Virus record (IMG/VR): IMGVR_UViG_3300019487_000022
Coordinates: 1-64,000 of that record
DNA: 64,000 nucleotides
Reading direction: 5' to 3' (one strand)
DNA from: a virus
The notes below the pieces were generated by a model. That model was not told the origin of the DNA, searched no databases, and saw only the letters and a program-made list of their open reading frames with translations. Made by a program: the position numbers and the translations under genes. This document shows, in pieces, positions 18,024 through 26,700 of this stretch. Numbering within the stretch: the stretch's first letter is position 1; each line of letters opens with the position of its first letter.

Positions 18024-19673
18024 ATGAATCAAATTATACATGTAATATTAATTTTAGATGATAGTCCATCTATGTTAATGCATAGAGAAAACACAAAATG
18101 TGGAGTTAACCAAACATTAGACACGCTACGCGCAGTTACTAAAGAAACAAAACAAGATATTTTTGTCACAATTGCAATTTTTGCAAGTGAAAATTATATC
18201 GCCCCAGGATTTTATTGCACCCCTCTTAATGAGACAATAAAATTTACTGATAACAATATGCCTTCATCGGGTTCTGGAACATTGATGAATAAAGCTTTAT
18301 TAAATATTCTTTCATCTGTACCAAGTTACGAAAACAACTTGTGCTGTATATTTACAGACGGAGAAACACACGACGGAGAATTATTTCCCCAAGCATCTGA
18401 TATGATCGAGAATATAAAAGATCAAGGATATACTTTTGCATATATTGGAGCTAATCAGAATGTTGAAGAGATTGTAGAAAAATTAAATATCTCAAAATCT
18501 AATTCTATGAAATATATTAGCGATGCAAATGGTACTAGAGGGGCATTTTATCAATTATCACTTGGTATTAGAAAATATTGTGAATTTAAAGCCAAGGGAA
18601 AAAATATTAATAAGATGTTTGATGTATTAGATATTAAGAAAACAAAAATGAAAGTTCGCGGTTTAGAATGTTCTATTAATACCCCAGAAGCAAGAATATC
18701 CGATCAAAATGTTAACTATCTACCGCCTTATGCTCCGACACCAGCATATGTAGTAGATGAATATCCTGCATGTCCTGATAATTGGATGCATGGCTCAGCT
18801 AAAGCATCCTCTTATTTCGTACCTGTTAAGACAGGAAAAGGGATGTGGCTAGATTTTAATGAAGCATCTAAAAAGAGCAGACATCATTTAGCAGCGGTTA
18901 TTTCTGTTCAAGGAGTTAATCCCGTAACAGGTCAAAGAACTTCCTCAATGAGATTGGAAAAATACGAAAATAAATGTCCAATACATGACATAGATTTCCA
19001 ACAAGATAGATTCTGTTCAGAATGTGAATATAAATGGCCTGCACAAAATTATTTAGCATCCAATATGACACCTCAAGGTCAATTTTGGATAGATGGTTTT
19101 AGAAACGAAGAAGGTTTGGTAAGACAATATATCTTTACAGAAGAAGAAGAAAAACGAGGCATAGCACAAGCTATTTCAGGTGATGATAGAGTTTTTGCTA
19201 TTGGAATTGCATTTTTCCGCAGCAAAAAGAAAAAACCCATTCCAAAACCAATATACTTTGGTGGATTTAGTGGTTATTCAGGTGTCTCAGGATATTCTGC
19301 TATAAGTGGCTATAGTGGCTATAGTGGATGTTCAAGAGTGTCTGGTTATTCTGGAATAAGTGGAAGTTGGTCGACACATGGAATAATGAATGCCACCGTA
19401 GATAGTATTGGTATTGGTGCATCTTATCCAGATCAACAAATTATATTTGATGAACCGATAGATGTTAAATCTTACGAAATTGCTGCCGGGAGTAAAATAA
19501 AACAGACAGTATATGAAGATACAAATAAAATATCTTTTTGGGAAGATGAACCTTATGCAATGTTGTATATCAATTATGCAGATGAAAAATCAGTAGAGCA
19601 AATCTTAGCAAAAGGTAAACGAAAATATCGACCTGAAGGATTTTTAACTAATATTCCGGTGGGTAATTCTTAA
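18024..19673 (+). CDS. VWA-domain protein with zinc-binding segment and GYSG repeats
   Basis: 549 aa. The N-terminal 190 residues form a von Willebrand A domain: MIDAS motif DxSxS in 'LILDDSPSM' (about residue 12), Thr in 'SGSGTLMNK' (about 88) and Asp in 'CIFTDGETHDG' (about 112). The middle has a four-Cys/His cluster ('CPIHDIDF', 'FCSECEYKW'), and residues about 413-450 carry Gly-Tyr-Ser-Gly collagen-like repeats. VWA domains bind protein partners through a metal ion. The GYSG repeats link it to the fibre-like protein at the left end, so it may be a virion or adsorption component. Good ribosome binding site (GGAG). Confidence 0.8.
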   Translation: MNQIIHVILILDDSPSMLMHRENTKCGVNQTLDTLRAVTKETKQDIFVTIAIFASENYIAPGFYCTPLNETIKFTDNNMPSSGSGTLMNKALLNILSSVPSYENNLCCIFTDGETHDGELFPQASDMIENIKDQGYTFAYIGANQNVEEIVEKLNISKSNSMKYISDANGTRGAFYQLSLGIRKYCEFKAKGKNINKMFDVLDIKKTKMKVRGLECSINTPEARISDQNVNYLPPYAPTPAYVVDEYPACPDNWMHGSAKASSYFVPVKTGKGMWLDFNEASKKSRHHLAAVISVQGVNPVTGQRTSSMRLEKYENKCPIHDIDFQQDRFCSECEYKWPAQNYLASNMTPQGQFWIDGFRNEEGLVRQYIFTEEEEKRGIAQAISGDDRVFAIGIAFFRSKKKKPIPKPIYFGGFSGYSGVSGYSAISGYSGYSGCSRVSGYSGISGSWSTHGIMNATVDSIGIGASYPDQQIIFDEPIDVKSYEIAAGSKIKQTVYEDTNKISFWEDEPYAMLYINYADEKSVEQILAKGKRKYRPEGFLTNIPVGNS

Positions 19674-19981
19674 TCATCTTCTAAGATATGACGAAATACA
19701 TCTGGATGAAATCTGAAATTATCCTCTGGTCCTAATGGAACAATATAATCTGTATCAAAATAAGGATCCTGTTTCTTTCTAATAACAAACTCTATTCTTA
19801 ATCTTGCTTCAGGGTATGATTGTTCTGGAATGATACTTCTCAAAGTCTCATAGTTTGGTATATCCATTTCTATGAGATTTTGAGTTGCTTCATCTCTAAT
19901 AACAGGATCAGGATGAGATAAATTCTGTATATTAAGAAATATATTTATTTGAGCAAAGAAAATAGCAAACCATGTTGACAT
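19670..19981 (-). CDS. Short HEAT-repeat-like protein
   Basis: 103 aa. 'NLSHPDPVIRDEATQNLIEM' has the pattern of a single HEAT repeat (paired helices with 'P..R..A...L'), followed by an acidic C-terminus with no known motif. It converges with the VWA gene and overlaps its stop by 4 nt. It is downstream of the terminase-like gene by 2 nt, so probably co-transcribed. Function unknown. Confidence 0.5.
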   Translation of the reverse strand: MSTWFAIFFAQINIFLNIQNLSHPDPVIRDEATQNLIEMDIPNYETLRSIIPEQSYPEARLRIEFVIRKKQDPYFDTDYIVPLGPEDNFRFHPDVFRHILEDD

Positions 19982-19983
19982 AT

Positions 19984-20904
19984 TTAATGAAGTCCTAAAT
20001 GTTTGTTTATCATTTTTCTTATTAACTCATTAGTGTTTTTATATCCCCTCTTTTTAGAATCGTTCTTTAAGGCAGAAACTATTTCTGATTTCAACCTAAA
20101 TGTTATTTGTTCTGTTTTAACCTTTTTAAATTGAACTCCAAATTCTGTATCAAAATCATCATCTGGTAAATTAGAGAAATCTTTTCTTAATTGATCTTGA
20201 GTATATTTACTATTGAATTGCCATGTTGACAAACTCATTGCAAGTCTTTTAGGAGAAGGCTGCATCATTTGATAAAATATACTCTTCTTCTTTAAAATTA
20301 CAGGCTCTTTACGCGGAGTAGATATAAAACAAGATTTGAACCCTAAGTTTGAGTAAATGTTTATAATTGGATTAAAACAATTAATAAATTCTCTTGCATA
20401 TTTTTTAGTAACAAAAGCAAATTCATTTCCTGCTAAAAAATAGGGAGTCAATCCTAAAAGGCTTTTACAGGTATTTCTATTAATATTTACTATTCTTATC
20501 ATCTTAAATATATCATTTAATTTATTTTTATTAGCAAATGAGTTAAAATAATGGCTCTTAAGAAATGTATATTTGATGGTGCTTTCCAGTATTTGAGCGA
20601 CATGAGAAGTTGGAGCAGACAATATAGCAACACAATTGTTAAGATTTAAAGATAATATATTTTCTTTGTTTAAACCAAGAATTTTTTCATTATGTATGAG
20701 AGCAAATAATCGTCTTGTTTCAATTAATAATATAAAAGCTAATAATTGATCTTTACCACTTCTTCTTCCTATTGCAAACGCAAACTCGTTAAAAATTGAA
20801 TCGCAATCAAATATACCACATGGGTACATTGCAGATAAAATCTGTTTTTGCCCACGATTTAATACAAAACCAGTATCTTTTTCAATAAACTCTATTGCAT
20901 TCAT
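19984..20904 (-). CDS. Terminase-large-subunit-like ATPase fragment fused to a ribbon-helix-helix domain
   Basis: 306 aa. Residues about 45-55 ('FAIGRRSGKD') match the adenine/Walker A region of phage terminase large subunits; 'FLAGNEFAFVTK' (about 158) sits where Walker B (usually hhDEfA) should be, with Asn for Asp; 'SCFISTPRKEP' (about 195) matches the STP coupling motif. The RNase-H nuclease domain is absent. Instead the last 40 residues ('ITFRLKSEIVSALKNDSKKR', 'TNELIRKMINKHLG') form a CopG-like ribbon-helix-helix DNA-binding unit. It is half the usual terminase length (about 500-600 aa), so it is likely a repurposed paralogue rather than the packaging motor. Strong AGGAG site. Confidence 0.65.
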   Translation of the reverse strand: MNAIEFIEKDTGFVLNRGQKQILSAMYPCGIFDCDSIFNEFAFAIGRRSGKDQLLAFILLIETRRLFALIHNEKILGLNKENILSLNLNNCVAILSAPTSHVAQILESTIKYTFLKSHYFNSFANKNKLNDIFKMIRIVNINRNTCKSLLGLTPYFLAGNEFAFVTKKYAREFINCFNPIINIYSNLGFKSCFISTPRKEPVILKKKSIFYQMMQPSPKRLAMSLSTWQFNSKYTQDQLRKDFSNLPDDDFDTEFGVQFKKVKTEQITFRLKSEIVSALKNDSKKRGYKNTNELIRKMINKHLGLH

Positions 20905-20964
20905 ATCTTGTCTCCTATTAAAGGATTCGACAAAATATGAACGGTAACTTTATAAAGTTACGAT

Positions 20965-21186
20965 TTAGTAAAAGCCTCTTTTGCAATATATGACTATTTG
21001 ATTTTCCAGAAATGATAGTCTGTCTGTGTATATTTCTAATTTAGAGGGTTCTAATTTAATTTCGCTTGATAATGCTTTGTGTTCTTCTAGTATATCTAAA
21101 ACTTGAGGACCATATTCTACATCGTAAGTAAGTTTGCCTTTAGCTATATTGACAAAATAACCAATATCATGATTTTTGTTACTCAT
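20965..21186 (-). CDS. Hypothetical protein
   Basis: 73 aa, helical, no motif recognised ('YGPQVLDILEEHKALSSEIK'). Follows the lipoprotein peptidase gene by 7 nt on the same strand. Unknown function. Confidence 0.45.
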   Translation of the reverse strand: MSNKNHDIGYFVNIAKGKLTYDVEYGPQVLDILEEHKALSSEIKLEPSKLEIYTDRLSFLENQIVIYCKRGFY

Positions 21187-21193
21187 TGATTTA

Positions 21194-21739
21194 TTATCCT
21201 GGAAAACGTGTTTTAGATGGATTAATTATAATTATATCAGTTATATAAGCATTTGAACCATATAACTTACCAACATTAGAGACAGGAGGAAATGCTTCAT
21301 AATGTCCGTCAATTGTTCCCCTTTTCCATGACAAAGATATACCACTATACCCAGCTTTATCAAATGCTTTTATCCATGATCTACATTGTTTATCTGTGCC
21401 GGTAAAAACCACAGCATTAAACCCACGACGATTTAATTCATATTTTAACTCACTTAAGAGGAAAATATCTTTTCCTTTTTCATCAAAAATACTAGTAAAT
21501 CCACGAATAAAAGAACCAGAAATGTCTTCGTTTTTAATTAGACTTTGAGCTATAGTCTTACGAGAAGTGTTGTTGCCATACAATGCAAGTATATTTGATA
21601 CAGCAGTTGGTCCACATGAAGCTTGCGTTCCTGGACCCATACTATTCAATAAAGTGTTCGTCTTCACTTGCGATACGACGCCGCAACCCGTCAAACCACA
21701 CAAAAAAACGATTATGAACAGTTTGTATAACCAGTTCAC
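21194..21739 (-). CDS. Lipoprotein with C39-like cysteine peptidase domain
   Basis: 181 aa. Signal peptide with lipobox at the N-terminus ('LFIIVFLCGLTGC', modified Cys about 19). The mature part has 'GTQASCGPTAVSNILALYG' (about 37-55), the active-site Cys region of papain-like C39 peptidases, and 'DGHYEAF' (about 145), which supplies the His. The residue that would complete the triad lies further on ('IIINPSK'). Predicted to be anchored in the host membrane facing outwards, cleaving peptides or proteins; C39-like phage lipoproteins of unknown target are known. ATG at 21739. Confidence 0.75.
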   Translation of the reverse strand: MNWLYKLFIIVFLCGLTGCGVVSQVKTNTLLNSMGPGTQASCGPTAVSNILALYGNNTSRKTIAQSLIKNEDISGSFIRGFTSIFDEKGKDIFLLSELKYELNRRGFNAVVFTGTDKQCRSWIKAFDKAGYSGISLSWKRGTIDGHYEAFPPVSNVGKLYGSNAYITDIIIINPSKTRFPG

Positions 21740-21764
21740 AATCTTTTAATTTGTGTTAAAAGAT

Positions 21765-22091
21765 CTATTTTACCTTCTTTGCCTTTTTCTTCCAGTTAAC
21801 AAATACTCTGCCTTTGCCAGAAAGTATCAAATCTTTAAAGTCAACAAAATCAATTTCGCTCATACTGCCAAAGAATTTAGGATTATCATAATGAGCTAGA
21901 TATGCTGATTTTGCTTTCTTACTGCTATCAAATCCTAACATTACTTTATCTTCATCATATTTACCTGTTTTAGGATCATTCTGATGAACAATATAAACCT
22001 TTTCGGGTTCTTGATTTGTACCTAAATATACGTCTAAGCCTTCTCCGTCCTCACCCTTAGCTTTATAAATAAAGCCATAATCATATTTCAT
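21765..22091 (-). CDS. InPase-like (inorganic pyrophosphatase-type) domain protein, probably 5'-truncated
   Basis: 108 aa from an internal ATG. The sequence 'YDYGFIYKAKGEDGEGLDVY', 'VHQNDPKTGKYDEDKVMLGF' and 'AYLAHYDNPKFFG' matches the small pyrophosphatase-like domain found in Mu-like phage structural proteins. Reading upstream in the same frame, coding sequence continues (DWFNGKEWRVK) to a TAA near 22125 without a better start. That is where the TnpB element begins, so the 5' part of the gene was probably lost or separated by the insertion. Function in phages is not established. Confidence 0.6.
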   Translation of the reverse strand: MKYDYGFIYKAKGEDGEGLDVYLGTNQEPEKVYIVHQNDPKTGKYDEDKVMLGFDSSKKAKSAYLAHYDNPKFFGSMSEIDFVDFKDLILSGKGRVFVNWKKKAKKVK

Positions 22092-22163
22092 CTTAACACG
22101 CCATTCTTTACCGTTAAACCAATCTTACAAAAACTTGATAGATTGACATTTCGAGCCTTAACC

Positions 22164-22184
22164 GCCGTTCCTTCACCGAACGGC
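22164..22184 (-). ncRNA. Hairpin downstream of tnpB, candidate reRNA/omega-RNA and element-end structure
   Basis: Perfect 7-bp stem with a 7-nt loop, 8 nt beyond the tnpB stop codon. TnpB guide RNAs are made from the 3' end of the gene and its downstream flank, so this hairpin and the tnpB 3' end are the likely scaffold; the guide would lie in the flanking DNA to the left of it. Inferred from position only. Confidence 0.4.
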
Positions 22185-22191
22185 AAGCAAC

Positions 22192-23382
22192 TCACGCTAC
22201 TTTCAAATGTTTTCGCAAGGGGTTAATGACTACAGGCGTTGCGGCAACGCTCCTATCCCTTATTCCGAGGAACTCAGGGATTACTTTGCGTCCAATGTTC
22301 AAACTTCCGTTCACGTCGGCGTTCACGGCAAAGCCGTCCTTCGTGACGTACAATCCTCGATGCTTCCTCTTGCCTGAAAACTCGGAAACATCGTCGCCAT
22401 ACTTCGGCAGAGCGTCACGGTCGTAGAAACTCGCCTTGCTCGTATAGCTTTCTTCGGTGAAGACAACCTCGATCCCAGCCGCCAACGCTTTGTACTTGAT
22501 TTTCTCAAGCAGCAGATACGTTGGGACAGCACAGAATGCTTGGTTGGTCTTCTTGCCGAGGTTGATCCCGTTTTTCCATCCATCGTTCTTCCCAATGATT
22601 ATCGTACCGATGCCGTTGGTTCGGCATTCGGACACGATCATCTTCGAGACGTGATGGAAGTAGTTTTCCAAACGGAAGTACCTCTTACGCAGACGACTCT
22701 TACAGGGGCGTTTGTTGTACCACTGGTTGATATTCTTGACGATGCGACCGTTGACCAGTATTGGACGTGTCTGGTCTAAAGTTATCGCAGCCAAGTTGTT
22801 CAACCCGATGTCGATGGTGCAAATCTTCGCCTTGTCGAGTTTCGCCTTTTCTTTCTTCGCTTCTGGCTCACCGTCGTACTGAACTTCGATGACGAAGTCG
22901 AATCGTTTTGGGGTAATGACCACCTGTTTGTAGTTCTTGTCGCAGGGAATCGAGAAACAGTTATTGGTAGCCGTCAACTGCGTGAGCGGCTTACCCGTCT
23001 GACCGCCCTTGATCGTTTCGTTGTAGAAGATGACCTGTGCCATTTCTTCTTTGTAGTTGGGCGGCTTTGGGCATTTCACGAACTTGGACGTGTCCTTGCC
23101 GTAGGCGGTCAACGCCCTACGAAAGTTGCTCCAATCGGTCAGCACCTTGCGGACGGTCTGCTTCGCCGTCTTGGTGTTGTGTAGTTGTTTGAAGCAGTCG
23201 AGGTCTTTGACCTCTCGGATCAGGATGTTGATGTCGGGAAGTTGTGAAAATTTTGCTGGCGTTGGGGTGAACCACGCTTTTCGCATGAGGAACGTACAGC
23301 GATTGTACAGTTCCTTGGAGAGCGAGCAGAGACGGATAATCTCTGTGCTTCCCTTGTGAAAATGTCGTTCGACCATCAGCAT
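22192..23382 (-). CDS. tnpB: TnpB (RNA-guided nuclease of IS605/IS1341 family)
   Basis: 396 aa. RuvC-I is 'CTIDIGLNNLAAITLD' (about residue 190), RuvC-II region is 'TIIIGKNDGWK' (about 262) and RuvC-III 'VNADVNGSLNIGRK' (about 356). The RuvC-II site has Lys where the classical Glu stands; a Glu pair follows in 'FTEESYTSKASFYD', the arrangement of the TnpB branch with a displaced catalytic Glu. The usual zinc-finger Cys pairs are missing. TnpB proteins cut DNA guided by an RNA from the element's end. Base composition differs from its neighbours, indicating recent arrival. Confidence 0.9.
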   Translation of the reverse strand: MLMVERHFHKGSTEIIRLCSLSKELYNRCTFLMRKAWFTPTPAKFSQLPDINILIREVKDLDCFKQLHNTKTAKQTVRKVLTDWSNFRRALTAYGKDTSKFVKCPKPPNYKEEMAQVIFYNETIKGGQTGKPLTQLTATNNCFSIPCDKNYKQVVITPKRFDFVIEVQYDGEPEAKKEKAKLDKAKICTIDIGLNNLAAITLDQTRPILVNGRIVKNINQWYNKRPCKSRLRKRYFRLENYFHHVSKMIVSECRTNGIGTIIIGKNDGWKNGINLGKKTNQAFCAVPTYLLLEKIKYKALAAGIEVVFTEESYTSKASFYDRDALPKYGDDVSEFSGKRKHRGLYVTKDGFAVNADVNGSLNIGRKVIPEFLGIRDRSVAATPVVINPLRKHLKVA

Positions 23383-23384
23383 AC

Positions 23385-23763
23385 TTACCTATTTAGGGTA
23401 TGCCCTACGATTTCCTTCACAATTTTAGAGCCGTATAACCAAATGTTCATCCCCTCAAATTCGTTGTAAGTATCCTCTGGATAGGAAGGGATGTCAGATG
23501 GTTTATTACCAGATTGGCAATACGACCTCCACTCTTTTCTGCTTTTCAAGCCCAAAGTATGCACGAATACTTTGGCATCTTTGTAGTCCCGATACTGTCT
23601 AAAACGCCTCTGCTTTACATGACTAAAATACTCTGGCTTCTTCCTCATAATCTGAGACAGGCCATTGTATCCGTTCTCCTTTGCCAACCTCTCAGCGTCA
23701 GCCAAATGGGTTTCTATGAGCTTCCTGTATCTCTTCTTCTGTTCTTGGTTCTTCTTTTTTCAT
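23385..23763 (-). pseudogene. Integrase-repeat-like small protein, start frameshifted
   Basis: A 106-aa frame (23385-23705, TTG start) reads '...DAKVFVHTLGLKSRKEWRSY', then 'CQSGNKPSDIPSYPEDTY', the pattern of the short phage-integrase repeat unit found in phages and algal viruses. The same frame continues upstream with protein-like sequence (EQKKRYRKLIETHL) to a TGA at the ATG of 23763. That ATG is followed by six A; with five A it would read straight into this frame. So the gene probably starts at 23763 and has a one-base A-run frameshift, or this is a sequencing error. Base composition resembles the adjoining tnpB. Confidence 0.5.
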
Positions 23764-23791
23764 TTTGTTTTAAAAGAAAATAATGTGTTCT

Positions 23792-26700
23792 TTACGAAGC
23801 AACTTCTCCCGAATCATCCCATACATTCCCGTTCCATTGCTCAATAGTATCAATAGAACGAATCCCGTATTGGTAATCTCTGCCAAAACGATTGTTTATA
23901 ACCTTTAGCCCATCTACTCCCCTCGCATAAATCGTGTAATTACCACCATTTAACCAATTATTTTCAATAGTTATATTACTAATAGGTCCACTATCTTCTT
24001 TGAGAAAAACGGCAGCATTGCTTTTTGTCCCAGGAATATCTTTAGGAATATCAAAAAAGTTATTCCTAAAGATCATATTATTACCGTGTGTAAGCTGAAT
24101 GGCATCAGCATGCGCACTTGTATTTAATCCTAGATGATGAATCCAACAATTTTCAATAACATTGTTGTTTCGAGGATTAATCCCGTCTGTACCTGAATTA
24201 TGTATTTCTAAATTTCTGGCAGTAAAGTCCCAACCTGTTAATAATGCACCACTTGCTGATGTGCCAGAAAGTTCACCGTCTTCAATTAAGGCTGAACCTC
24301 CTTCAAATACCTTGATACCATAAGAACCGCTTGTGTTAAGAGTGAAATTTCTAATTATAACGTTCTTTGCATATACAAAAATTCTTCCTGTGATATTTAC
24401 ATTTTCAAGAACAAATCCATCCTGCGTTATATCCATATTGCCGATATTAGCAAAATTCGAAGGGTTACTGGTTGGGCCAGTATTATTAGGACCAGGTTTC
24501 GATGCTGGTTGTGGATCAGGATCTGGATTCGGGTTTGGATTTGGATTAGGGTTATTACCTGCCGGAGTTATCTCAATGAAAGCAACTTTGTTATTACTTG
24601 ATCCCGATGCGTTACTAACGGTTAATTTTCCATCTGTTACATTAACAGTAACATTACCTTCAATAAATCTATTTGTAGAGGTTGGCGTACCATTGACAGC
24701 TAAAACACCTTCAACATTAATTCTATAAATGCTATTAAAATAACTTGGATCTCCTGCAACTAACTTGACGTTATATGACCCATTAGGCAAACCTATTTCC
24801 CAAGTTCTGGTTCCATAGTTTTGCATATGATTAATTGTATCTAATCTTTGATCTGTTAATACTCCGCGATCCCTCGCATTTGGATTAGACTGATTCCAAC
24901 CGTAACTATAATTTCCTCTGTTTCCAAATACTAAACCTGTATCGGGTAAATAACCAGTGGGAACAGTTGAACCTGCTGGCAGAAAATCAACTCGTATTGT
25001 TTCTTCTGTAGGAGTTTCTGGCAAATCATTATCATCTTCTACAACCGTTAACGTTTTAGAAGTTAAATTTGGGGATGCAAATGTAAAAGATGCAGTTCCA
25101 TTTGTTGTGTCACTGTCTTCACTTGCATTAAATGTAATTACTTGAGGTTGATTCCAATTTTGGGGAGTAAATGTTACAGAGGATGAAGTAGTGGTTAAGT
25201 TCCCATCTCCGTTTTGTTTATTAATATTGACTGTAATATTGTTAGATGGTTGATTATCTAATCGTACAGAAACAGAATTACTATCTCCTTCTGCAACAGT
25301 TATTTGATTAGATGACAGAACTATATTTGGGGTTACAGGTGGAGGATTTGTATCTACATTTGTAATCTCAATAAAATTAATTTTGTTATTACTTGATCCT
25401 GCACCATTACTTAGGGTTAATCGTCCATCATTTACAACAACATTAATTGTATTATCAAACCACCGTTGAGATGTTGTTGGAGTTCCACTAATGATAGATT
25501 GTCCTTCAGCATTTATTCTAAAAACGCTATCCGTATGATTAGGATCTCCAGCAACCAATCTGACTGCATATGTTCCATTAGGAAGTTCTATCTCCCATTG
25601 TTTATTGCCGCCTTGCTGCATATGATTAAGAGTATCGAATCTCTGATCTACTGAATTAGCAGAATTGCGATCTCTAGTACTTCCTGTATTTACTTGATTC
25701 CATCCGTAATTGTAATCGCCTCTGTCTCCAAATACTAATCCACTATCTACTAGATATCCAGTGGGAATTGGAGCATTTGAAGGTTGAAAGTTAATACGGA
25801 TATATCCTTGTGGTGGAGGCGGGTTATTTGTATCATTATCATCTTCAGTCGCAGATAATGTTTGAGTTGTCAATCCAGAAGAAGCAAATGCAAATACCGC
25901 GTTGCCATCTATTGTATCTATATCTTCATTTGCGTTAATTTGTACTGATTGTGCTTGATTCCAATTTTGCGTGGTAAAAGTTAGAGTTGAGAATTGAGAA
26001 ATTAAATCGCTATCACCGTTTTGTCTGTTGATGTTAATGATTACGTTATTAGAGGGTTGCGTAGCCAAAGAAACGTTAACGGTACGATTACTTCCCTCTG
26101 GAATAACTAAGTTATTTGTTGAAAGTATAATGTTTTGTTGTGGTGGATTGGGTATAGAACCACCACGAGGATTCTGACTTGTATCTATTTGTAAAGATAA
26201 TCCGTTAGCAATTCTTTCCCACGGAATAAATTTAAAGTTTTGATTACCAGAATTAGAACCATCTTGAGTTACAAAAATCCCTTGGGAAAAACCATTGCCT
26301 AATCCTAAACTTAATACTTCAATACCATCCGAATCTGTAACTGCATCAACTGTTCCTGATCCTATATCAAAGGTTCCTAAATAAGCACCTGTATTTCTAT
26401 TATAAACAGTATATTCATCTGCTCCTTGACTGGAACAAAGCAAATATCCTGCTCCATTAGCCATTTCATAAACTGCTAATCCTTCAACGTCTGCTGTTAA
26501 ATGTCCGCTTCCACCTGTCGTATCGATTGCTACACGAGATGTTCCGGCATTTGGTTCAGCACTGTATCTCCAAATCCCTTCTTGTTCTTCTCCAACATAT
26601 AAGAAACCCTTATCATCGTCTGCAACCATTGCTTCAGTTGTTGAACCTACATCGAAGGTACGAACTATCTTTCCATCAATCTTGCCTGCGCCATTATCAA

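Larger units (their letters stand above)
22130..23400 (-). mobile_element. IS605/IS1341-type element carrying tnpB only
   Basis: This block is visibly GC-richer than its AT-rich surroundings and holds a tnpB gene without a tnpA transposase. Just past the tnpB stop is a 7-bp perfect hairpin at 22164-22184 (GCCGTTC/GAACGGC), the position expected for the element end and the guide-RNA scaffold of TnpB systems. Borders are approximate, judged from base composition and the broken gene on the left. It would depend on a TnpA in trans to move. Confidence 0.6.

Noticed and set aside
19984-20904. Calling this the packaging terminase large subunit
   Set aside because: Nuclease domain absent, Walker B altered, extra DNA-binding tail; the real terminase is probably outside the window.
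22226-23359. Several frames on both strands overlapping tnpB
   Set aside because: High-GC shadow frames; tnpB itself has full RuvC motifs.
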